From NCBI GenBank assembly GCA_938038815.1, contig CALHTF010000075.1, positions 1-57,513 of the forward strand: 57,513 nt of DNA, given 5' to 3'. Positions 23,293 to 32,266 of the stretch are shown in pieces (position 1 is the first letter of the stretch; every line of letters starts with the position of its first letter). The notes below the pieces were generated by a model. The model did not search any database, was not told where the DNA came from, and saw only the letters and a list, made by a program, of their open reading frames with translations. This DNA is from an uncultured Acidimicrobiales bacterium (GTDB lineage Bacteria > Actinomycetota > Acidimicrobiia > Acidimicrobiales > SHLQ01). Made by a program: the position numbers and the translations under genes.

Positions 23293-24243
23293 TCAGTTTC
23301 CCTTGCTGGTCGAGGCCGATGGCCCGATGGCCCGAGGGTGAGCAGCGGCGTACACGCGCTGAAGCCGCTCGGTCGACACCCGGGTGTACACCTGGGTGGT
23401 GGTGATCGAGGCGTGCCCCAACAATTCCTGCACGGTACGAATGTCGGCACCATGGTCGAGCATGTGAGTGGCGCACGAATGCCGAAGCACGTGTGGCGTG
23501 AGCCGGTCAGCGATGCCCGCTTCGAGTCCACGTTTGCGAACCACGCCCCATGCGCCCTGGCGCGACATGCGTCCGCCGCGGGCGTTGAGTACCAACGCGT
23601 TCTCGTCGTCGCGGCTCTTCCACACCGCCGGAGCCACCGAACCACGCCCATCGAGGGTTAACCACTCCCCGATCGCCGACGACGCATGGCGCCCAATGGG
23701 TACGATCCGCTCTTTGTCGCCCTTGCCGATCACCCGCATCAGGGCGGCGTCGAGGTCGAGGTCAGCAAGCGACAGCGAGCACAACTCCGAAATCCGCAGG
23801 CCGGCGCCGTACAGCACCTCCAGCATCATCTGGTCGCGGCGGTCGAGCGGCGTCGAGCCGACCACCACCGACAACAACCGTTCGATCTCGGGTTCGCTCA
23901 GCGCCTTGGGCACACCCCGCGGAGGGCGCGGCACCTCAACGTCGGCGGCCGGGTCGTGGTCGACCAACTCTTCCGCCACAAGAAATCGATGCAACCCCCG
24001 CACGGCGACCAACATCCGAGCGACCGACGAGGTGGCGAGGTCAACGCTTTGCAGTTCTCGCACAAAGTCCACGATCTCGGCACTCGTGACCGTCTGAGTG
24101 GTCTTGGAGATGTCGGCCAGAAACGCGCTGTAGCGCTCGAGATCGCGGCGGTAGGCCGCCGTGGTGTTACCGGCCCGACCCTTTTCGATGCTCAACCAGG
24201 TCAGAAACTCCTCGATATCGAGCCCAAGGAGTGGGGTCTCCAC
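23293..24243 (-). CDS. xerD: Site-specific tyrosine recombinase XerD-like
   Basis: 316-residue Xer recombinase resolving chromosome dimers. The N-terminal SAM-like core-binding domain (FLTWLSIEKGRAGNTTAAYRRDL) is followed by the catalytic domain with Arg in GAGLRISELCSL, Lys in MRVIGKGDKERIVPI, HxxR in TPHVLRHSCATHM, His/Trp position in LLGHASITTTQ and Tyr in VYTRVSTERL. GTG start sharing one base with the upstream NUDIX stop (TAGTG). The position after pyrG-NUDIX matches mycobacterial xerD. No integrase-like neighbours, so a housekeeping role is favoured over phage origin. Confidence 0.93.
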   Translation of the reverse strand: METPLLGLDIEEFLTWLSIEKGRAGNTTAAYRRDLERYSAFLADISKTTQTVTSAEIVDFVRELQSVDLATSSVARMLVAVRGLHRFLVAEELVDHDPAADVEVPRPPRGVPKALSEPEIERLLSVVVGSTPLDRRDQMMLEVLYGAGLRISELCSLSLADLDLDAALMRVIGKGDKERIVPIGRHASSAIGEWLTLDGRGSVAPAVWKSRDDENALVLNARGGRMSRQGAWGVVRKRGLEAGIADRLTPHVLRHSCATHMLDHGADIRTVQELLGHASITTTQVYTRVSTERLQRVYAAAHPRAIGPSASTSKGN

Positions 24244-24803
24244 TAACCCGCGCCGTTCCGCGACGCCAGGTGTTGCTTCGCCAACAGCAAGCCAATAATC
24301 GTCTTGCTGTCGGTAATGGTCTGGTTGGCGATCAGTGCGGGCACATCGTCGAGCTTTATGCGTTCGACGGTCATGAACTCTTCTTCCACGCCGTCGTGGT
24401 TGGTGGGCACCGGCGTCGGGTCGACCGCCACAAAAACGTACGAGTACTCGTTGCAGAACCCAACCGCGTTGTAGAACTCGGCCAACAACTCGAGTTCGTC
24501 GGCCTCCAAGCCGACCTCCTCGATCAGTTCACGACGGGCGGTTTCGGCGGGCGGTTCGTCGGCCACGTCGCGTTTGCCCGCCGGAATCTCGAGCAACCAC
24601 TGCTCGCAGGCGGCCCGGAACTGACGAACGAGCACCACCTCGTCACCCACCACCGGCACCACCGACACCGCACCGGGATGTTTCACGACGTCGCGGGTAA
24701 TCGTTTCGCCATTGGGCGCCACAAAGTCGGCGGTGACCACATCGATCACATACCCCGAGTAGATCGGCGTCTCGCCGACCTTGCGGAACTCGGGGTCAGC
24801 CAT
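24243..24803 (-). CDS. NUDIX hydrolase, ADP-ribose pyrophosphatase type
   Basis: 186 residues. The NUDIX box reads GKRDVADEPPAETARRELIE followed by EVGL and has the catalytic REXXEE glutamates. The upstream VVKHPGAVSVVPVVGDEVVLVRQFRAA block and the DEFMTVERIKLDD-type C-terminus are typical of the ADP-ribose/sugar-nucleotide subgroup, which yields ribose-5-phosphate and AMP. It starts 3 nt after the pyrG stop and shares one base with xerD, so the three are one transcript. Synteny with mycobacterial pyrG-NUDIX-xerD is conserved. Exact substrate not determinable. Confidence 0.9.
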   Translation of the reverse strand: MADPEFRKVGETPIYSGYVIDVVTADFVAPNGETITRDVVKHPGAVSVVPVVGDEVVLVRQFRAACEQWLLEIPAGKRDVADEPPAETARRELIEEVGLEADELELLAEFYNAVGFCNEYSYVFVAVDPTPVPTNHDGVEEEFMTVERIKLDDVPALIANQTITDSKTIIGLLLAKQHLASRNGAG

Positions 24804-24806
24804 GGC

Positions 24807-26573
<1,767 letters not shown>

Positions 26574-26579
26574 TCATCG

Positions 26580-28229
26580 CTACCCCCGCTCCGCGGCGAC
26601 CGTGCTCAACAGCTCGACCGCGTGATCGTGGGCAATGTCGGAGTCAGGTTGGCCCGACAGCATCCGAGAGAGTTCGCGCACCCGCTCGTCGCGATCGAGT
26701 TCGACCACCGTCGTGGTGGTGGAGGATTTGTCGTTTCGCTTCACGACGGCAAATTGCCGGTCGGCGAAGGCGGCGACTTGGGCGAGGTGGGTTACCACGA
26801 GCACTTGATGGTCGGTACCGAGTTGCCCGAGGGCACGTCCGAGGGCATGGGCGGTTTCGCCACCGATCCCGGCATCGACTTCGTCAAAGATCAGGGTTGG
26901 CGGGGCCGAAGTAATCACCAGCCGCAGGGCCAACATGGTGCGAGCCAACTCGCCGCCGGAGGCAACCTTGGCGAGCGAATTCGGGCTGGCGCCGGGGTTG
27001 GCGGCGAGGCGGAACTCCACGTCGTCGCCCGCTACCCCGTCGATCGCCACCGCAAAGGTGGCATTGGGCATCGCTAACCGGTCGAGGTGTTTCTCGACCG
27101 CCTTGGCCAGCTTCGGGGCCGCCTTGCGACGCTGGGCCTCGATACCGGCCGCTACCGAGTCCAGCGCTACGAGTGCTGCCTCGCGTCGTGCATCGAGCTC
27201 GGCGGCCCGGGCGTCGTGGCTCTCGAGTTGGTCGAGGCGGTCGCGGGCCTCCGCGTGATAGGCGATTACCTCGTCGAGGGTTTCGCCGTACTTGCGGGTG
27301 GTTTCGAGCAGCAACTGGCGACGGGCGCGTACCGCCGCCAATCGTTCGGGGTCCTGATCGATCTGGTCGACCGCCGAGCGGAGCTCCGATGACAGGTCGG
27401 CGATCTCTGATTGCAGCGCTCTGATCCGCTGATACTGGTCGGCGAACGGACTGCGGTCGGCTAGCGCCGCCATGGTCGCCCCTAACAGTTCCTGAAGCTC
27501 ACCTTCGGCGCTCAACAGCTCGCTCGCCTGGCCGCCGGCCGCCCGGTGCTCGCTCGCTTGGGCCAGCAAATCTTCCTGGGGGCCAATCGATGCCAACTCG
27601 TTCGGGTCGGTGATCGCCGCCGCATCGAGCTCGGCCACCTGGAACCGGTACAGGTCAATCTCGCGGGCCCGTTCGCGAATGTCGCCCCCCAGATCGGCGA
27701 GCCCCGCCTCGATTGCCCCAAGCGCACTTCGAGCTTCGATCAGCGGGGCCAGATTGACCTTGCCGTACACGTCGAGCAGGTGGCGTTGCACCTGGGTCCC
27801 GAGCAACGACTGGTGGCTGTGCTGGCCGTGCAGATCGACCAGGAACGATCCAAGCGAACTCAAGATCGTGGCGGTGGCGAGTTGACCATTGATGTAGGCC
27901 CGCGAGCGGCCGTTGGTCGGCACGACTCGGCGCACGACCACTTCATCGTCGAGGCCGAGTTCGCTAAACAGGTCAGCGGTAGCCGGATCAGACATCGCCC
28001 GGTCGCGCGCGGTGGGGCTGACCACAAACCGGCCTTCGACCACCGCCTCGTCAGCACCCGAACGCACCATCGACGCGTCGGCCCGCCCACCCATCAACAG
28101 GTCGATCGCGGTGACAACCATGGTCTTTCCGGCACCGGTCTCGCCGGTGACCGCCGTGAGTCCGGGACCCAACAACAAACTGACTTGTGGGATCACGCCG
28201 AGGTCGGAGATGTTGAGTTCGGCTAACAC
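26580..28229 (-). CDS. recN: DNA repair protein RecN
   Basis: 549-residue SMC-like ATPase for double-strand break repair. Walker A is GETGAGKTMV near residue 32 and the C-terminal Walker B/signature region reads VASGGELARTMLALRL, LIFDEVDAGIGGETA and VVTHLAQVAAFADR. The middle (~170-340) is charged coiled coil. GTG 28229 (VLAELNISDLGVIPQVSL) is the family N-terminus; the 49 codons upstream are repeat-like (PNPSPKNPSPKT) and derive from non-coding DNA. It lies between nadK and pyrG, as in the mycobacterial tlyA-nadK-recN cluster, but the steA-like genes found there before pyrG are missing. Confidence 0.95.
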   Translation of the reverse strand: MLAELNISDLGVIPQVSLLLGPGLTAVTGETGAGKTMVVTAIDLLMGGRADASMVRSGADEAVVEGRFVVSPTARDRAMSDPATADLFSELGLDDEVVVRRVVPTNGRSRAYINGQLATATILSSLGSFLVDLHGQHSHQSLLGTQVQRHLLDVYGKVNLAPLIEARSALGAIEAGLADLGGDIRERAREIDLYRFQVAELDAAAITDPNELASIGPQEDLLAQASEHRAAGGQASELLSAEGELQELLGATMAALADRSPFADQYQRIRALQSEIADLSSELRSAVDQIDQDPERLAAVRARRQLLLETTRKYGETLDEVIAYHAEARDRLDQLESHDARAAELDARREAALVALDSVAAGIEAQRRKAAPKLAKAVEKHLDRLAMPNATFAVAIDGVAGDDVEFRLAANPGASPNSLAKVASGGELARTMLALRLVITSAPPTLIFDEVDAGIGGETAHALGRALGQLGTDHQVLVVTHLAQVAAFADRQFAVVKRNDKSSTTTTVVELDRDERVRELSRMLSGQPDSDIAHDHAVELLSTVAAERG

Positions 28230-28245
28230 GTGGGGCTTTCTTGTC

Positions 28246-28274
28246 TTGGGGCTTGGGTTTTTGGGGCTTGGGTT
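28246..28274. repeat. Two 14-bp G/T-rich direct repeats between nadK and recN
   Basis: TTGGGGCTTGGGTT occurs at 28246-28259 and 28261-28274 (15-nt period), with a third partial TTGGGACTT after it. On the transcribed strand this is AACCCAAGCCCCAA, in the 50-nt gap before recN. No known function. Confidence 0.6.
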
Positions 28275-28279
28275 GGGAC

Positions 28280-29146
28280 TTAGCGGTCCGAGAGACCGAA
28301 TTTGGCTTTGAGTACGTCGTGGAAACGGCGTGGCCCGTTGAGCACGAGCCGCACGGTTCGGGGCGAAGCCGTGCACCGTACCGTTGCACCGTCGGCCAGT
28401 GTGCCAACCTTACGGCCGTCCACTGACAGTGCTGCCGGACGATGGCCTTGCACCTCGAGTGCCAACTCAGATTCGGGTTCGAGCAACAACGACCGGTCAA
28501 ACAACATGTGCGGCGACACCGGGGTGAGCAACAGTGCCCGGTGGGTGGCGGCCACAATGGGGCCACGGGCCGACAACGCATAGGCGGTCGAACCGGTAGG
28601 CGTGGCCACGATCAAGCCGTCGGCTGGGTAGGTATGGAACCGAGCGCCGTCGATCCAAACCAACAACCGGATCGTGTTGCTCGACGCTGTTCTTTCGAGC
28701 ACGATCTCGTTTAGCGCGTGGTGCACGACTGGTTCGCTGCCGTCACGCGGGTCGATCGTGGCTTGGAGCATCATTCGGGTCTCGACTTCGTAGTCGCCCT
28801 CGAGGAACGTACTGATCGCCGACCGGGCGTCTGCGGGTTCGATCGCCGCCAGGTAGCCGAGCTCGCCGTAGTTCACGCCGAGCAGCGGCACTTCGAATTC
28901 GCTGCTGAGTTCTACCGCTCGCAAAATGCTGCCGTCGCCGCCGAGGCTCACCAACACGTCGAGCCCCTCGCCGAAGCGGTCTTCGTCTACCCCGTAGGTT
29001 TCGAGGCCGGCGATCTCCGCGTCGGCGTTGGGGATCCGGAGATGATGTCCTTCGCCAACCAGCCACTCGGCAAGGTCGGCCGCCTGTTCGACCGCTTGGG
29101 CGCGGCGATGGTGGAGCAAAAGCCCGATCTGGGCGGGTTCGGTCAC
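28280..29146 (-). CDS. nadK: NAD kinase
   Basis: 288 residues. Phosphorylates NAD to NADP. The catalytic GGDGS is in DVLVSLGGDGSILRAVE, followed by VPLLGVNYGELGYLAAIEP, the NE-type motif HHALNEIVLER, and the DGLIVATPTGSTAYALSARGPIV block that contacts NAD. Length is typical. The ATG overlaps the tlyA stop by 4 nt, so it is coupled to tlyA; recN follows after ~50 nt. This tlyA-nadK-recN order is conserved in actinobacteria. Confidence 0.95.
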   Translation of the reverse strand: MTEPAQIGLLLHHRRAQAVEQAADLAEWLVGEGHHLRIPNADAEIAGLETYGVDEDRFGEGLDVLVSLGGDGSILRAVELSSEFEVPLLGVNYGELGYLAAIEPADARSAISTFLEGDYEVETRMMLQATIDPRDGSEPVVHHALNEIVLERTASSNTIRLLVWIDGARFHTYPADGLIVATPTGSTAYALSARGPIVAATHRALLLTPVSPHMLFDRSLLLEPESELALEVQGHRPAALSVDGRKVGTLADGATVRCTASPRTVRLVLNGPRRFHDVLKAKFGLSDR

Positions 29147-30000
29147 TGGGTTGGTCCGGTCTGGGTGAGTTGGGCGGCTTCGAGAACGACGCGCTCGATC
29201 ATCGCTTTGTGAGACAAATCGCCGGGAACTGGAGAAACCGACGAACGAGCGCCCACCGGCTGGACATGCATCAAGAACTCAACATTGCCGGCGTTGGCGG
29301 ATCCGCCTCGGATAGGTGAACACATAAGCCCCATCATGGCCCCTCCGGCGTCATCGATCGCGGTTCGCGCCGCGAACAATACGTCAGACCAGATCTGCGG
29401 ATCGCCGATTATCCCGCGGCCCTTGCTCACCGCCTGGCGGCCCGCCTCGAACTGGGGCTTGATCAAGATCACTACGTCGCCATCGTCGGCCGTAAGTTCG
29501 AGCAGCGACTTGGCCACGCTGCGCAACGAGATGAACGAAAGATCGGCCACCACGAGAGCCGCCGGTCCCCCGATGTCGTCGAGGTCGACCGAGCGGATAT
29601 CGGTCTGTTCGCGCACCACCACGCGCTCATCGCTGCGGATCCGTTCGTGGAGTTGGTGGGTGCCGACATCGATGGCCACCACCTGGGTTGCCCCGGCCTG
29701 GAGAAGGCAATCGGTAAAGCCACCGGTCGACGAACCAGCGTCGATGCCTCGAACGCCATTTGGGTCCAAATCGAACCCGTCGAGGGCGGCGGCCAGCTTT
29801 TTGCCTCCTCGACTTACGAACTTCGGCCCATTTCCTTGCACTTCGATCGCGTCGCCGGGAAGCACCTGCGCGGCGGCCTTTTGGGCCACCGATCCGCTTA
29901 CTGTCACCAATCGCGCCTCGATCAGGGCCTTGGCTTGTTCTCGGCTCTCGGCCAAATTCCGGCGAAGGAGTTCAACGTCGAGGCGGCGTCGTGCGCTCGT
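29143..30000 (-). CDS. tlyA: TlyA family rRNA 2'-O-methyltransferase, probable ACG start
   Basis: 285 residues if begun at ACG 30000. The N-terminal S4 RNA-binding domain (TSARRRLDVELLRRNLAESR then EQAKALIEARLVTV) precedes FVSRGGKKLAAAL and an SAM-binding FtsJ-type domain (GIDAGSSTGGFTDCLLQAGA, VVADLSFISLRSV, VILIKPQFEAGR). TlyA adds 2'-O-methyl groups to 16S and 23S rRNA. No ATG, GTG or TTG precedes the S4 domain in frame. The first ordinary start, TTG 29955, would delete RRRLDVELLRR, which the family needs. AAGGA lies 8 nt before ACG 30000, which makes ACG the best-supported start. A real ATG mutated in this strain, or a sequencing error, is the alternative. Confidence 0.88.
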   Translation of the reverse strand, partial: TSARRRLDVELLRRNLAESREQAKALIEARLVTVSGSVAQKAAAQVLPGDAIEVQGNGPKFVSRGGKKLAAALDGFDLDPNGVRGIDAGSSTGGFTDCLLQAGATQVVAIDVGTHQLHERIRSDERVVVREQTDIRSVDLDDIGGPAALVVADLSFISLRSVAKSLLELTADDGDVVILIKPQFEAGRQAVSKGRGIIGDPQIWSDVLFAARTAIDDAGGAMMGLMCSPIRGGSANAGNVEFLMHVQPVGARSSVSPVPGDLSHKAMIERVVLEAAQLTQTGPTQ

Positions 30001-30008
30001 GGGATCTA

Positions 30009-30013
30009 TCCTT
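30009..30013 (-). promoter_or_regulatory. Shine-Dalgarno pointing at the ACG codon of tlyA
   Basis: AAGGA on the minus strand (within GAAAGGAT), 8 nt from ACG 30000; no standard start codon lies at a usable distance. Confidence 0.55.
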
Positions 30014-30113
30014 TCGATGGGTTCAAAAAGTCTATCCCCCCTGTGGTGTGCCTCGCTATGCGCACTGCGCTCTCAGCACTCCGCATTTCTTTATCTCCGT
30101 TTTGAGGAAACCC

Positions 30114-31106
30114 TTGGAAGCTACAGCCGAACGACAACGCGCTACCGAAGTTGAGACCAAATACTTCGCCGAGCGCCTCGACGCCCTCGTCAACAACGTC
30201 GAGACCATCATCAAAGGCAAGACCGACGTTATTCAACTCGCCCTGATCGCCATGTTGGCTGAAGGCCACCTGTTGATCGAGGACGTCCCCGGTACCGGCA
30301 AAACCTCACTCGCCCGGGCGATGGCTGAGTCGGTCGACGGCACACTGGCTCGTATCCAGTTCACCCCCGACCTGTTGCCCACCGACGTCACCGGCGTACA
30401 GATCTACAACGCCGAGAAGAACAAGTTCGAGTTCCACCCCGGCGCCGTGTTCGCCAATGTGGTCCTCGGCGACGAAATCAACCGAGCATCACCTAAAACG
30501 CAGTCGGCGTTGCTCGAGGTCATGGAAGAGCACCAGGTGACGGTCGACGGTGTTCCGCACCCGGTCCCGGACCCGTTCATCGTCATCGCCACCCAGAACC
30601 CGGTCGAACTCGACGGCACCTACAACCTTCCCGAAGCCCAGCTCGACCGGTTCATGATGCGGATCCAGATCGGCTACCCGAACCCGCTCGCCGAGATGGA
30701 GATCATCGACACGCTGAGCACCCGCCACTTCCGCCCCGACGTGCAACCCGTGGTGAGCCCGGCCGACTTCCGCCGTATGAACGACGTCGCCGACCGGGTG
30801 TACCTCGCACCAAACATCCGGCACTACATCGTGAACTTGGCACGCGAGACCCGCAGCATTCCCCAACTGCGCCTCGGGGTAAGCCCTCGTGGCTCGGCCG
30901 CCTTGGCCCGAGCCGCTCGCGCGTTCGCCGCCGCCACCGGCCGCAACTTCGTCACCCCCGAAGACATCAAGTTCTTGGCGCCCTACGTGATGCTGCACCG
31001 GATGATCCTCACCCCAGAGGCCGAGCTACAGGGCATGAGCGCTCATTCGCTGCTCGAACGGGTGCTGCGCGACGTCACGGTGCCCACCAGCCGCGACGCT
31101 GAGTAA
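30114..31106 (+). CDS. MoxR family AAA+ ATPase
   Basis: 330 residues. AAA+ chaperone of the MoxR/RavA group, usually acting with DUF58 and VWA or transglutaminase proteins on maturation of secreted or surface complexes. Walker A is IEDVPGTGKTSLARAMA, Walker B NVVLGDEINRASPKTQSALLEVMEE, then sensor IATQNPVELDGTYNLPEAQLDRFM. TTG 30114 is preceded by GAGGA with a 5-nt gap; the frame is open upstream to 29760 but that part overlaps antisense to tlyA. It is followed 17 nt later by a DUF58 gene. Divergent from tlyA. Confidence 0.92.
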   Translation: MEATAERQRATEVETKYFAERLDALVNNVETIIKGKTDVIQLALIAMLAEGHLLIEDVPGTGKTSLARAMAESVDGTLARIQFTPDLLPTDVTGVQIYNAEKNKFEFHPGAVFANVVLGDEINRASPKTQSALLEVMEEHQVTVDGVPHPVPDPFIVIATQNPVELDGTYNLPEAQLDRFMMRIQIGYPNPLAEMEIIDTLSTRHFRPDVQPVVSPADFRRMNDVADRVYLAPNIRHYIVNLARETRSIPQLRLGVSPRGSAALARAARAFAAATGRNFVTPEDIKFLAPYVMLHRMILTPEAELQGMSAHSLLERVLRDVTVPTSRDAE

Positions 31107-31123
31107 AGCCGAGTCCACCCGAC

Positions 31124-32257
31124 ATGTTCACCCGCAACGGACGAGCGTTGATCGTAGTAAGTCTTGCGCTGTTCACTGCCGGATGGCTCCTGCGCTACGG
31201 GCCGCTCGTCATCATCGGCGCCGTCTTGGCCACCGCATTGGTCGCCGCAGTGGTGTTGGTGTCGCAGCGGCCGAGCCTCGATGTGCAACGCCGCGTCGTA
31301 CCCGACCGGGTCACCGCGGGCCAAGATGCGGTTGCGCACCTTCGCATCACCAACGACGGCCGACGCATTCTGCGCGACGGCGTGGCCCTCGAACGATTCG
31401 GCGACGGGCTGATCCCGCTCACTATCCCGCAGCTCCAGCCCGGTCAGTCGGTCGAGAGCATCGAACGGCTGCCTACCGACCGACGAGGGGTCTTCCAGGT
31501 CGGTCCGCTGGTCATCAACCGGTCCGACCCGTTCGGCCTCGTGCGCAAGGGCGACTGGAAAGCGTCGTCGGCGACCTTGTGGGTTCACCCGCTCCTTCAC
31601 GACGTGGCCGCCTTTCCGTCCGGGCTCGCCCGCGACCTCGACGGACCAAGTTCGGGCGAAGCCCCCGAGGGCGGCGTTGCCTTTCAGAACCTTCGCGAGT
31701 ACGTGGTCGGCGACGACCGACGCCTCATTCACTGGCGGTCATCGGCTCGGCTCAACAAGTTGATGGTGCGCCACAACGTCGACTCGCATCAGCCTCGTAG
31801 CTTGATCGTGCTCGACACCCGGGCCGATGTGTACACCGGCGAAGGATTCGAAGACGCTATCCGGGCCGCAGCCTCGCTCACCACCTCCTCCCGCAAGGGT
31901 CGGTTCCCGTTCAAGGTCGTCACCACCTGCGGACGCACCTACGACCAGTCCTTCCCCCACAGCCACCTGATGGACGAGTTTGCGGGCTTGGCAGCGTCGA
32001 CCAACGCTTCGACCCTGCCAGAGCTCGTAACCACCATGGCGCGTAGCCAAACCGGGTTCTCGGCCGCCGTCATCACCGGCACCAACTCGGTCGACGAACT
32101 TTCCTACCTCGGAAGGCTGAGTTCGATGTTCGATGCGGTCACCATCTGCCGGCTTGGCCCCCATACCGACGCCGTCGAGTTGCCCGGCACCGTGGTGATC
32201 AACGCCGGCAACAGCAGCGAGTTCGCCAAGTACTGGAACCGCAAAGTTCGCCGCTAG
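31124..32257 (+). CDS. DUF58 domain membrane protein
   Basis: 377 residues. Two closely spaced N-terminal membrane helices (ALIVVSLALFTAGWLLRYG, LVIIGAVLATALVAAVVLV) precede a beta-rich region and the DUF58 signature FQNLREYVVGDDRRLIHWRSSARLNKLMVR. DUF58 proteins are standard partners of MoxR ATPases; the biochemical role is unclear. It lies 17 nt downstream of moxR and converges with the TgpA-like gene, with 2 nt between stop codons. The MoxR/DUF58/TgpA trio often forms one operon elsewhere; here the TgpA-like gene is inverted. Confidence 0.88.
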   Translation: MFTRNGRALIVVSLALFTAGWLLRYGPLVIIGAVLATALVAAVVLVSQRPSLDVQRRVVPDRVTAGQDAVAHLRITNDGRRILRDGVALERFGDGLIPLTIPQLQPGQSVESIERLPTDRRGVFQVGPLVINRSDPFGLVRKGDWKASSATLWVHPLLHDVAAFPSGLARDLDGPSSGEAPEGGVAFQNLREYVVGDDRRLIHWRSSARLNKLMVRHNVDSHQPRSLIVLDTRADVYTGEGFEDAIRAAASLTTSSRKGRFPFKVVTTCGRTYDQSFPHSHLMDEFAGLAASTNASTLPELVTTMARSQTGFSAAVITGTNSVDELSYLGRLSSMFDAVTICRLGPHTDAVELPGTVVINAGNSSEFAKYWNRKVRR

Positions 32258-32266
32258 GCCTAGCGG
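32251..32266. other. Perfect 16-bp palindrome over two convergent stop codons
   Basis: CCGCTAGGCCTAGCGG contains the TAG of the DUF58 gene (32255-32257) and, on the other strand, the TAG of the TgpA-like gene (32262-32260). It could be a minimal bidirectional terminator stem, but there is no loop and no T-tract. Confidence 0.4.

Noticed and set aside
22773-23651. Long form of the HD protein (292 codons)
   Set aside because: The first 120 codons are xerD read in another frame; the HD family fold begins at ATG 23291.
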